Part shown: in pieces, positions 41,432-51,335 of the stretch
Layout: each line of letters begins with the position of its first letter
Numbering within the stretch: position 1 is the first letter of the stretch
Assembly (NCBI RefSeq): GCF_047663525.1
Contig: NC_092616.1
Span: 3,757,501 to 3,821,500, forward strand
Origin: Anas platyrhynchos
Taxonomy: Eukaryota > Chordata > Aves > Anseriformes > Anatidae
Direction: 5' to 3'
DNA length: 64,000 nucleotides
Translations under genes and position numbers: made by a program
The notes under the pieces: model-generated
What the model saw: only the letters and a program-made list of their open reading frames with translations
What the model was told of the DNA's origin: nothing
The model's database searches: none

Positions 41432-42027
41432 TGTCGTGGTTTAACCCGGCCGGCAGCTAAACACCACGCAGCCGTTCACTCACCCTCCCCCCTCCCTCTC
41501 TGGGACGGGGGAGAGAAATGGAAAGTGAAGCCCGTGAGTTGAGATAAAGACAGTTTAATAAGACAGGAAAATAATAATAACAAAATAATAATAACAATAA
41601 TAACAATAATAATAATATGGTGATAATAGGGAAATAATAATAATATGTACAAACAAGTGATGCACAATGCAATTGCTCACCACTTGCTGACCGATGCCCA
41701 GCCTAACCCCGAGCAGTCCGGCCCCCTTCCCCCGGCTACCACCCCTATATATTGTTTAGCATGACGTCAGATGGTATGGAATACCCCTTTGGCTAGTTTG
41801 GGTCACCTGTCCTGGGTCTGCCCCCTCCCAGCTCTTACTGCACCCCCAGCCTGCCCGTTGGCAGGACAGAGCAAAAGGCTGAGATGTCCTTGGCTTAGTA
41901 TAAGCACTGCTCTGCAACAATTAAAGCATCGGGGTGTTATCAGCACTCTTCTCATCCTAAGCCAAAACACAGCATTCCACCAGCTACTAGGAAGAAAATT
42001 AATTCTGTTCTAACTGAAACCAGGACA
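41432..42027 (-). mobile_element. 5' LTR of ERVL
   Basis: 596 bp with the same ends as the 3' LTR. Differences between them: four substitutions and one 1-bp indel. Read on the sense strand it would drive transcription towards gag. Confidence 0.93.
41746..41769 (-). promoter_or_regulatory. LTR promoter: CRE palindrome and TATA box
   Basis: On the sense strand TGACGTCA (41769-41762) lies about 10 bp upstream of an ATATATA box (41752-41746). Both are unchanged in the two LTRs. CRE sites bind CREB/ATF factors, so cAMP-responsive LTR activity is a plausible inference. Confidence 0.6.
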
Positions 42028-42032
42028 GGAGA
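42028..42032. repeat. Target-site duplication of ERVL, right
   Basis: GGAGA, identical to 34578-34582. Confidence 0.8.
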
Positions 42033-43006
42033 CCTCAGTGAAAGTAAGGAAATACCAGGGTGAGAGCAAAGTGGAGAAGTGAAGTGCATGCCTGTAGCCT
42101 GCAGGGAGAAAAGGGCAAGAATGGTATTTTTTCTCTTGCTGCAATAAACATCCAAGGGAAAAAAATGTCATGGGACAACTCAAACATTGTATTAGAAGTG
42201 TTCAATCATTTCAGCTGATTGAAGTCTGCTGATTGAAGTGAAATAATTGAAATGGTTAAAAAAAATGGAGGCAGTGGGCCTACAGCCCAGCTCAGGTCCT
42301 CAGCCTAACTCAGGCCTACAGCCATAAAATAACAATTTTCTCTCCTGCATGGAGCCCAGTTACCATAAAACACTCCCTGCCCTGCAGTTTGTCATGCCAC
42401 CCCTCACTCCTGGCACAGAGCAGATCTGTGAAATGTTGTCCTCTCCTTCCTGTTAGAGGCCCAGATGATGTAGGCAATGGTATCTGAATTACCAAATGTG
42501 GGTATAGGTATAGCAAACTAAGGATCAATGGGGGATAATGTGATTAGTGAGAACTGATAATTGAGCAGGGGGCTGCATGTAAGAAAGGAAGGGATTACAG
42601 TGTCTTGAGGAGGAAGAATCCTGTGGAAGAGGAGGGGAGAGGGATGCAAGGGGCCAGCTGCATGTGGATATGGGGCTGGTCAGGGCTGGGCTGGTCAGGC
42701 CCTGTGCCTGATCACTGTCCTGCCCTCTCATTCAACTCTGTTGCTGGCTATTTGCTGTGTGAGTGTGCTCACTCCTGGGTGTGTTGGGGGTGAATCATAC
42801 AATCATGGGAACACATAGCCATGCGTGCGTCTGCACCCATGGGTAATTGCTCTATACATGTATTACTCTAAGAGCACAATAAATCAAATGATACCAAAGA
42901 GAATAATAACAATATTGACAATGAAAGAAGGACCAGGTGTGAGGGGAGGTACCAAGTTAATTCATTTCTGGAAAAAGAGGGGAAATTTGTCTCTATTCAG
43001 AAGCAT
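42033..43006. repeat. Spacer duplicon and 3' flank of OR A
   Basis: Continues the spacer interrupted by the ERVL. Compared with 56790-59159 it lacks about 1.4 kb at 42121 (GGGCAAGAATGGTATTTTTT). The rest is nearly identical to 58280-59159. No gene is seen. Confidence 0.65.
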
Positions 43007-43921
43007 TCATGAAATCACTTTCCTAATAGCCCACTTGAGCTCTTTATTCCTCATGCTGTAGATGAGAGGGTTCAATGTTGGAGGCATCACTGAGTACAGA
43101 ACTGCCACCGCCAGGTTCAGGGATGGAGAGGAGATGGAGGGGGGCTTCAGGTAAGCAAAAAAGCCAGTGCTGATAAACAGGGAGACCACAAACAGGTGAG
43201 GGAGGCATGTGGAAAAGGCTTTGTGTTGCCCCTGCTCTGAAGGCATTCTCAGCACAACCCTGAAGATCTGCACATAGGAAAAAAGAATGAAAACAAAACA
43301 CATGGACGCTAAACAGGCACCAATCACAAGCACCCAAAAACTCCTCAGGTAGGAGCGTGAGCAGGAGATCTTCAGGATCTGAGGGATCTCACAGAAGAAC
43401 TGGTCCACAGAATTTCCTCCACAGAGGGGCAGGGAAAATGTATTGGCAGTGTGCAGCAGAGCACAGAGAACCCCACTGCCCCAGGCAGCTGCTGCCATCT
43501 GGGCACAAGCTCTGTTGCCCAGGAGGGTCCCATAGTACAGGGGCTTGCAGACGGCAACGTAGCGGTCATAGGCCATGACAGTGAGAATAAAATACTCTGC
43601 TGACATAAGAAAGGGAAAAAGAAAGACCTGTGCAGCACATCCTTCATAGGAAATGGCCCTGGTATCATGAAGGGAATTGGCCATGGCTTTGGGGACAGTG
43701 GTGGAGATGCAGCCCAGGTCAATCATGGAGAGGTTGAGGAGGAAGAAGTACATGGGGGTGTGGAGACGGTGGTTGAAGGTTACGGCGGTGAGGATGAGGC
43801 CGTTGCCCAGGAGGGCAGCCAGGTAGATGCCCAGGAAGAGTGTGAAGTGCAGGAGCTGCAGCTCCCGTGTGTCTGCAAATGGCAGGAGGAGGAATTCTGT
43901 GATTGAGCTGCTGTTGGACAT
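43007..43921 (-). CDS. Olfactory receptor A, family 14-like, short C-tail
   Basis: 304-residue odorant receptor, open from MSNSSSITEFLLL at 43921. All seven TM segments are present: [25 protein letters not shown] in TM3, [34 protein letters not shown] and [13 protein letters not shown] in TM7. A TGA replaces the TGG codon of ISW, so the C-tail is 15 residues shorter than in OR D; TM7 and the first intracellular tail residues remain, so function is plausible. The same TGA is in OR B, so it predates their duplication. An acceptor-like CTTTGTCCAG ends at 43931, and the matching upstream block with GTAAGT is at 45582 on the same strand. Compared with the paralogs, TM2 carries LSMIDLGC. Confidence 0.93.
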   Translation of the reverse strand: MSNSSSITEFLLLPFADTRELQLLHFTLFLGIYLAALLGNGLILTAVTFNHRLHTPMYFFLLNLSMIDLGCISTTVPKAMANSLHDTRAISYEGCAAQVFLFPFLMSAEYFILTVMAYDRYVAVCKPLYYGTLLGNRACAQMAAAAWGSGVLCALLHTANTFSLPLCGGNSVDQFFCEIPQILKISCSRSYLRSFWVLVIGACLASMCFVFILFSYVQIFRVVLRMPSEQGQHKAFSTCLPHLFVVSLFISTGFFAYLKPPSISSPSLNLAVAVLYSVMPPTLNPLIYSMRNKELKWAIRKVIS

Positions 43922-43930
43922 CTGATCTTC

Positions 43931-45580
43931 CTGGACAAAGGGGACTACCCAAGGAAGAAAAGACAGTGATCATTAGGAGAGAAAACCTATTTATTTTCCC
44001 GTCTAAATACCCCTACAGTGACTTTCCCCTTTCTGAGGCATTTCTGTTGCTCCCTTTCCTGAGGTCTGGTTGGTGCTGGAGGAACGTGGCCCTGGGAGCA
44101 GCGGTCTCTGCTGTGTGTGCTGGAGGATTCAGATCTGTCCTACAGCTCTACACAAAAAGAAACCAGGAGTGATCTCTGATTAAATCTACCTCTGATGTAT
44201 GTGGAATTCACAACATTACCACTCTCAATACTCTTTACTGATGTGGTTTATTTTGTGCCATCTGCGTCACACTCAGGAGCATTTTTAGAGGGTTGAAAAC
44301 CCTGGCAGTTGTAAGGTATACCAGGTGAGCTTTTGTGAGTCCCAGAAGGCAAAGTGACTGTCCTTAGTGCAGTGAGGATAGCCTGTCTGTCCATCAACCC
44401 TGGTCTCAGCTAGACTCCTCTAGGTCTCAGTCACGTTACCCACATTGAACTGCTCAATGATTGTTGCCTCAGAAAGTCCCTGGAAGGAGATACAGCTTTG
44501 TCCATGCCCCACAGACTGCAATGCCGAGAGCCCCATAGGTTAGAAGGGGAACTGTGGGCACCTTCCTCCTATGGACACATCTGCGTGGTGGGACCCAGAG
44601 GGTCAGTGCATGAGCTGCAGCTGAAAGCCCCATCTCCAAATCTGCAGGGAGCGATAAAGCAAGAACAGCAGCTGCAGCTCCAAGAAGAGAGAGGAATGGC
44701 ACAGGGCTCCTGCCAGGGGAGGCAAGGCGAGGGACCAACAGGAAATCAGAAGGGCCTGCTGTGAGTGAGGTGCTGCTACTGAGGTTATGAGTCACGTCCT
44801 GAATCCTGTGGGCTAGAGGGCAGAGAGGTGCCAGACCACTCTGTTTGCACTGTCCTGCCATTCCCTGCCCATGGCTCTGCTGCCTGCAGCTGTCCCTGCC
44901 TGCAGCTGGGTCTCTGTCCCCACGCATCCTGCCTGCAGCTCACAGCCCCCATCCCACCCGCTGGGTGCTCAGCTCTGCCCTGCAGACACCTCCTGGCAGC
45001 AGGGCTCTGCCCAGGTACAGCTCACTGGGGGCACATCCTAGAGCCCAGGGCACACAGACACTGATGACACTGTGCAAGGGGTGGTGGAGCTTTCTATGGG
45101 CTAAGGGGCAGGAAAGGGACTGAATGGGTGTCCTTGTAAACTTCCTTCTTATGATATAAAAGTCTCAGTCTCTTCTTGGAAATAACAGCTTCTATTTCTA
45201 TTCCCAGTGAGCTAAAAGAAGAGAAAACTGAAAACAGAGGCTCAGGAAAGATAAGAGTGAAGTTCCCTTTGAAATTCCCTTGATCTGATGTGGAGCTGAG
45301 AGCAGGCTGCCCCAGGCAGCGGCCCCCCTCCAGCAGCAGGACCCTGCCCTGCCGGGGGAGCTCCTTCCACCCGCAGCTTCTCCCCGCAGCGCCCTGGGCA
45401 GCTCCCCGGGCAGGCTGAGTGCTGAGCCTGGCAGGCGGCAGAGGCCCTGCCCCGCCACACAGCCCCTGGGGCACAGCAGGGACCCTGCTCTGCACCACAG
45501 CCCTGGACACCCCTGCCTGCACCCCCGGCTTCTCCTGCCTCCACGAACTGCGGCTGCATTGCCCTTCAGCCAGAGACTTA
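43931..45580 (-). other. Presumed 5' intron of OR A (includes block P2)
   Basis: From the GTAAGT donor (GT at 45581-45580) to the CCAG acceptor at 43931. Non-coding, with the same landmarks as the E and F flanks. Frames such as 44469-44927 (-) are not conserved. Confidence 0.45.
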
Positions 45581-45581
45581 C

Positions 45582-45930
45582 CGGCTGCAGGGCTGGGAAG
45601 TCTTCTCCCGCAGGGAGCTCTGGGCATGCTGCCACTTCTGCCTGCCTTTAAGCACTGTGTCTCTGCAGGCAGTGCCCCCAGCCCTGCTGCGCTGTGCAGA
45701 GGAGCTGCTCCTGGGCAGAGCTGTCTCTCTGCAGCGCTGCCCGCTTGCCAGGAGCTTCCCTTGGGCCCAGGAGCCCGGCCCAGCTCAGCAGCAGAGGCCC
45801 AGCCCAAGGCCTCCCTTGCTCTGCCCCCCACCAGGCTCCCAGCACATGGCCCTGGGGCTGCAGGGGAACCTGCTGGGAAACAGCCTGAAGGGGTCCCTGG
45901 GCTTCCCTCCCTCCCCTTGGCAGACACACT
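45582..45930 (-). promoter_or_regulatory. Putative promoter and non-coding first exon for OR A (block P1)
   Basis: Reverse copy of 27190-27476. It has the best O/E-like site of the set (GCCCAAGGGA on the sense strand, 45766-45757), the GTGCTTAAAGG box, and an exon end CTGCAGCCG followed by GTAAGT. Function is inferred from conservation and spacing only. Confidence 0.4.
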
Positions 45931-46740
45931 TCTTGACAGCAGAATCACCTCTCCTAAAATAAAAGTAAAGTTAATAAAATCTGTATAAGATTCACCTTCC
46001 TTTGTCCTGTCCACGGAATTTGCAGCAGGCTGTGGAAGCCCTTTTGGGTGAAGGTCAGAGGAGAGACAGTCAGGGTGAAAGTGTGGTCGTGCTGAATGGG
46101 TGCAGATTCTTCAGAAGAGACAAGCGAGGATTATCAACAAGAGGTAGCTCCACGTGAAGAATCTGTCTGGATGCATGGATCTCTTCTATGCACTGGGCAG
46201 CAGACTGGGGGAGCCCTTATGGTTTAGGGACAAAAGCCAGTCAGGGTGACAGCATGGCAGGAGGTAAATGTCTGCAGCCAGGCTGAAGAAGTGGGGAAAG
46301 TCTTGTGGAAGCCATTGGAGTAAGTTGAGTTCAATGACTCCATGTCACTGTGAGGGACTTTATTCACTGACAAACACAGGAAAGGGACACTGCAGGGTTC
46401 AAACATTCCCCATGATTTCTATGGGTTCTTGGAGAGAGCTTCTGTGCACAGCTGCCAGATGGGCCAACGTAGGTGATGTTCACCAGGATCTGGCACTTGC
46501 AAACAGGAAAACCTGTGTCTTGACACTCCTCTTGCACAAGGCATGATGTAGTCCAGCTGCTGGAGAGGGAAATCTCTCATCTCTCTCCTGAGCTGTGCCA
46601 TCTCCTTGCTGCTGACCTCACAGGCCTTATAATGACATGGGCTGATGTCACAGGGGATGCCCTGCATCACCAGGATATAAGCACTGGAGCAGCGGCAGTG
46701 CTCCCCTTCCCTGCGAGGCCTGGTCCCTGCTGGGCACTGC
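45931..46740. repeat. Junction region and partial block Q, copy 3
   Basis: 45931-46080 is unrecognised. 46090-46740 shares GCAGATTCTTCAGAAGAGACAAG and CCTGGTCCCTGCTGGGCACTGCTTGG with block Q, but large parts between are different. It joins block P at about 46745, where the P1 part with the O/E-like site is absent. No gene is seen. Confidence 0.5.
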
Positions 46741-46840
46741 TTGGGTGCACTGCCTGCAGAGACACAGTGCTTAAAGGCAGGCAGAAGTGGCAGCATGCCC
46801 AGAGCTCCCTGCGGGAGAAGACTTCGCAGCCCTGCACCCG
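46741..46840 (+). promoter_or_regulatory. Trimmed upstream block and putative first exon for OR F
   Basis: Keeps only the last 100 bp of block P1: GACACAGTGCTTAAAGGC, then the segment ending CCTGCACCCG with the donor GTAAGT at 46841. The O/E-like CCCAAGGG part is missing. Exon role is inferred from the four-copy conservation. Confidence 0.38.
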
Positions 46841-48471
46841 GTAAGTGTCTGGCTGGAGGGCAATGCAGCCGCAGTTCGTGGAGGCAGGAGAAGCCGGGGG
46901 TGCAGGCAGGGGTGTCCAGGGCTGTGGTGCAGAGCAGGGTCCCTGCTGTGCCCCAGGGGCTGTGTGGCGGGGCAGGGCCTCTGCCGCCTGCCAGGCTCAG
47001 CACTCAGCCTGCCCCGGGAGCTGCCCAGGGTGCTGTGGGGAGAAGCTGCGGGTGGAAGGAGCCCTCCTGGCAGGGCAGGGTCCTGCTGCTGGTGGGAGGC
47101 TGCTACCTGGGGCAGCCTGCTCCACAGCTCCACAGCACAACCTGGGTGTATGCAAGGGGACTTTGTAAGAGGAGAGTCAGGGCAGGGTTTAGCTGGTTCA
47201 GGCTCAGCTCTCCTGAGCTTCTGCTTTCTTTTTTGTTTGGTTGGTTGTTGGTTTTTGTTTTTGGCTCACTAGGAACAGATGTAGACGCTTTCCTGCCCCT
47301 CAGCCCATATAATGCTCCACAACCCTTGCACAGTGTCAGCAGGTTCTGTGGGAACTAGTCTCTAGGACCTGCCCCCAGCGAGCTGCCCCTGGGCAGAGCC
47401 CTGCTGCCAGGAGGTGTCTGCAGGGCAGAGCTGAGCACCCAGCGGGTGGGATGGGGGCTCTGAGGTGCAGGCAGGAGGCGTGGGGACAGATACCCAGCTG
47501 CAGGCAGGGATAGCTGCAGGCAGCACATCCCTGGGCTGGAAATGGCAGGACAGTGCGAACATAGTCTGGTACCTCCTTTTCTGACCTCAAGCCCACAGGA
47601 ATCAGGATGTCTCATAACCTCATGAGTGGAACCTCCGGCAGAGCTGGCTCTCCTGAGATCCTTTCAGTCCCTCCCTGGCCTTGCCTCCCCTGGCAGAAGC
47701 CCTGGGCTGTTTCTCTTTGTTCCTTCATCTGCTGTTGCTGTTCTTGTTTTATGGCTTGCTGCAGGTCTGGCTTTCAGCTGCAGCTCTAGCACTGACTTCC
47801 ACCACACAGATGTGTCCATAGGAGGAAGGTGCCCAAAGTTCCCCTTAAAACCTGTGGGGCTCAGGGCAATGCAGTTTATGGGGCAGGAAAAATCTGAATC
47901 GTCTTACAGGCAGTTCCTGAGGCCACAGTAATTGGGCCAGTGGACTGAGCCCTCAAGGGCTCTGGCTGAGACGAGGGTAGATGGACAGACTGGCCAACCT
48001 TACTGCACAAAGGAGAGTGCCTTTGTCTTGAGGGACTCAGAAGATCTCAGTTGGAATACCTGAAAAGTGTCGGGGTTTTCTTCCCTTAAAAAATGCTCCT
48101 GAGTATGACACAGGTAGCTGCAAGAAAGTAAACCACAAATTTTGGCAGTCAAGAGCATTCACAGTGGTAATGCTGTGAAGTCCACATACATCAGAGATAG
48201 ATTAAGCAGAGATCACTCGTATTTCTTATTTACCTAGACCTGAAGGGAAAGCCTGACTCCTTCAGAGCCCACAGCAGAGCCCCCTGCTGCCAGTGGCACC
48301 CCTTACCACGATCACCAACCGGAGCTCAAGCAAGGGAGCAGAAAAAATGTCTCAGAAAGAGGAAAATCACTGTGGGGGATTTCAGAGAGAAGTGGAGCAG
48401 GTTTTTATCAAAGATGTCTTTCCTAATTATCATTGTCTTTTATTTTCCTGGGATTGTTCCCCTTTGTCCAG
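46841..48471 (+). other. Presumed 5' intron of OR F (includes block P2)
   Basis: Nearly identical to 27477-29162 from about 47390 onward. Ends CCCTTTGTCCAG at 48471. No gene is seen. Confidence 0.45.
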
Positions 48472-48480
48472 GAGGATCAG

Positions 48481-49441
48481 ATGTCCAACAGCAGCTCCAT
48501 CACTGAGTTCCTCCTTCTGGCATTTGCAGACACACAGGAGCTGCAGATTCTGTACTTCGTGCTCTTCCTGGGCATCTACCTGGCTGCCCTCCTGGGCAAC
48601 AGCCTCATCCTCACCGCTGTAGCCTGCGACCACCACCTCCACACCCCCATGTACTTCTTCCTCCTCAACCTCGCCCTCCTCGACCTGGGCTGCATCTCCA
48701 CCACTGTCCCCAAAGCCATGGCCAACTCCCTCTGGGACGCCAGGGCTATCTCCTATCAAGGATGTGCTGCACAGGTCTTTTTGTTCCTCTTCTTGTTTTC
48801 AGTAGAGTATTCTCTTCTCACTGTCATGTCCTATGACCGCTACGTTGCCATCTGCAAGCCCCTGCGCTACGGGAGCCTCTTGGGCAGCAGAGCTTGTGCC
48901 CAGATGGCAGCAGCTGCCTGGGGCAGTGGGGTTCTCTGTGCTCTGCTGCACACTGCCAATACATTTTCCCTGCCCCTCTGTGGAGGAAATGCTGTGGACC
49001 AGTTCTTCTGTGAAGTCCCCCAGATCCTCAAGCTCTCCTGCTCACACTCCTACCTCAGGAATGCTTGGGTACTTATGATTGGTGCCTGTTTAGCGTCCAT
49101 GTGTTTTGTTTTCATTCTTTTTTTCTTATGTGCAGATCTTCAGGGCCGTGCTGAGGATGCCCTCTGAGCAGGGCCAGCACAAAGCCTTCTCCACGTGCCT
49201 CCCTCACCTGTTTGTGGTCTCCCTGTTTGTCATCACTGGACTTTTTGCCTACATGAAGCCCTCCTCAATCTCCTTCCCAGCCCAGGACCTGATGGTGTCA
49301 TTTCTGTACTCAGTGATGCCTCCAGCAGTGAACCCCCTCATCTACAGCATGAGGAACCAGGAGCTCAAGTGTGCCATTAGGAAAATGATTTCAGGGATGT
49401 TTCTGAAAAGTGATAAATTACCACTTTTTCTCCACAAATGA
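48481..49441 (+). pseudogene. Olfactory receptor F, family 14-like, one-base frameshift
   Basis: Starts MSNSSSITEFLLL, nine bases after the acceptor. It is open through TM5 with [23 protein letters not shown] and [15 protein letters not shown] run of seven (49118-49124), against six in the paralogs, shifts the frame, giving a stop at 49165-49167. The rest ([40 protein letters not shown]) continues open in the next frame to 49441. Apart from this base it would encode a normal receptor of about 319 residues. A homopolymer sequencing error or a polymorphism is as likely as a fixed lesion. AATAAA at 49599 follows. Confidence 0.9.
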
Positions 49442-50482
49442 CTTCCTGGGTATTTGTTTCATGATCACTATTGTTACATTTATCTTTGTTGTCATTCCCG
49501 TTCATTAGTTTATTAGATTTATTTATTTTTAATATGTATATCTACTGTACATTGAGGAATGAAACTGCTTTTTCAGTACTCTCTCTTAGCATCTGCTTAA
49601 TAAAACAGGATCTCCCCAACAGACTGCCTGAAATCCTACTTCTTCTTTCAAAGCTGATGCCAGATGCCAGTAACACGGCTGAGCAGTGTGGTGGTTTCAC
49701 ACCAATGGGCAGCTGAGCTCCAGCACATCACACTCATCACACTTTCATCCCCTCCTCAAAGGAGCAGCCGGAGAAAACAGAGTGGAAAGGGCTCCTTTTT
49801 TTTTTTTTGTTTTTTTTTTGAAGATACATGTAGAAGACTTACCATTTGCAGTCTTGGGCAAAACAGATTCAGTGTAGGGAGATTAAGATCACTTAATGAG
49901 ATTTAACTAACTGACTGGAGCAGTGAGGAACTAAAAACAAAAAGTTTCTCACTCTTATCTCTCCCAGCTGCTGTTGTGTAGCAGCTTATTTTTTACTCTT
50001 TCTTAAATATGTTTTCACAGAAATGCAAACACCATTGCTTATTGGCTTGAATCTGGCTTGCGGCGGGCCCCTAGTCTAACATGGGGCTGCTTCTGGGTTC
50101 TTCTCACAGAAGCCACCCCTATGGCACCCTGCTACCAAAACCTTGCCAAGTTAACTCACTACAGGAGGGATACAAATTTAATCAGAAGGTTGGAGCACCT
50201 CTTGTATGAAGAGAGTTTGAGAGAGGTGGGGATGTTCAGCCTGGAGAAGAGAAGTCTCTGGGGTGACCTCATTGCAGCTTTTCTTATTTTTTTTTTTCCT
50301 TTTTTTTTTATAAAAAAAAAAAAACCTTAAAGAGGTCTTTTTAAAAGTACTTTTTTAAAAATACTTTTCAGTACTTAAAAGGGTGAAGAGGGACTCCTTA
50401 TTTGGCTATATGATGATAGGAAAAGGGGGAATAGTCTTAAAATAAAAGAATATAGATTGTTATTATACTTTGTAGGAAATTA
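49442..50482. other. Spacer with poly-T tracts and a small CR1 piece
   Basis: Polyadenylation signal AATAAA at 49599-49604. T tracts at about 49795-49820 and 50284-50310 bound a segment absent from the first tandem copy. Inside it, 50160-50280 (+) reads NLIRRLEHLLYEESLREVGMFSLEKRSLWGDLIAAF, a CR1 ORF2 C-terminal relic. No gene is seen. Confidence 0.6.
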
Positions 50483-51335
50483 ACCTGGCTGCCCTCCTGG
50501 GCAACGGCCTCATCCTCACAGCTGTAGCCTGCAACCACCGCCTCCACACCCCCATGATACCAGGGCCATTTCCTATGCAGGATGTGCTGCACAGGTCTTT
50601 TTCTTTTTCTTTTTAATGTCAGCAGAGTTTTTTCTTCTCACTGTCATGTCCTATGACCGCTACGTTGCCATCTGCAAGCCCCTGCACTACGGGAGCCTCC
50701 TGGGGAGCAGAGCTTGTGCCCAGATGGCAGCAGCTGCCTGGGGCAGTGGGGTTCTCTGTGCTCTGCTGCACACTGCCAATACATTTTCCCTGCCCCTCTG
50801 TGGAGGAAATGCTGTGGACCAGTTCTTCTGTGAAGTCCCGCAGATCCTCAAGCTCTCTTGCTCTGACTCCTACCTCAGGGAAATGGGGCTTCTCACATTT
50901 AGTATTTTTGTTTTGTTTGGGGGGTGTTTTGCATTCATTTTGTTGCCCTATGTGCAAATCCTCAGGATCTGTTGCTCATATTCCTACCTCAGGAATGTTT
51001 GGGTACTTATGATTGGTTTCTCTTTAGCATCCACATGTTTTATTTTCATTCTTTTCTCCTATGTGCATGGACAGCAGAAAGCCTTTTCCACGTGCCTCCC
51101 TCACCTGGCCATGGTCTCCCTGTTTTTCAGCACTGCCATTTTTACCTACCTGAAGCCCCCCTACATCTCCTCCCCATCCCTGGATCTGGTGGTGACAGTT
51201 TTGTACTCGGTGGTTCCTCCAGCCATAAACCCCCTCATCTACAGCATGAGGAACAAGGAGCTCAAGGATGCACTGCAGAAACTCATGAGTGGGTGTACAT
51301 CAGAAGTAATGTCCTGCCTGTCTTCTCCTGAATAG
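50483..51335 (+). pseudogene. Olfactory receptor pseudogene downstream of F
   Basis: Tandem copy of 30698-31548 with the same ancestral lesions: start inside TM1, TM2 deleted at HTPM/TRAIS, a TAA before MSAEFF, and the TM5 segment present twice. From 50616 it is open to the end (239 residues, through [21 protein letters not shown] and [17 protein letters not shown]), because it lacks the 2-bp deletion of the first copy. The shared lesions predate the duplication, so both were born dead. Confidence 0.92.

Larger units (their letters stand above)
34583..42027 (-). mobile_element. ERVL-type endogenous retrovirus, complete and env-less
   Basis: A 7.4-kb provirus on the minus strand: 5' LTR 41432-42027, primer-binding site, gag 41330-38505, one UAG, pro-pol to 35319, polypurine tract, and 3' LTR 34583-35179. 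It is flanked by a 5-bp duplication. The LTRs differ at only about five positions in about 597 bp, and both long frames are open, so the insertion is recent. There is no room for env (about 140 bp between pol stop and LTR). RT, RNase H and integrase wording, the pro-pol fusion and the lack of env place it with class III ERVL elements. No dUTPase domain was noticed. Capacity for new copies would depend on intact gag and pol, which I only read, not tested. Confidence 0.93.
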
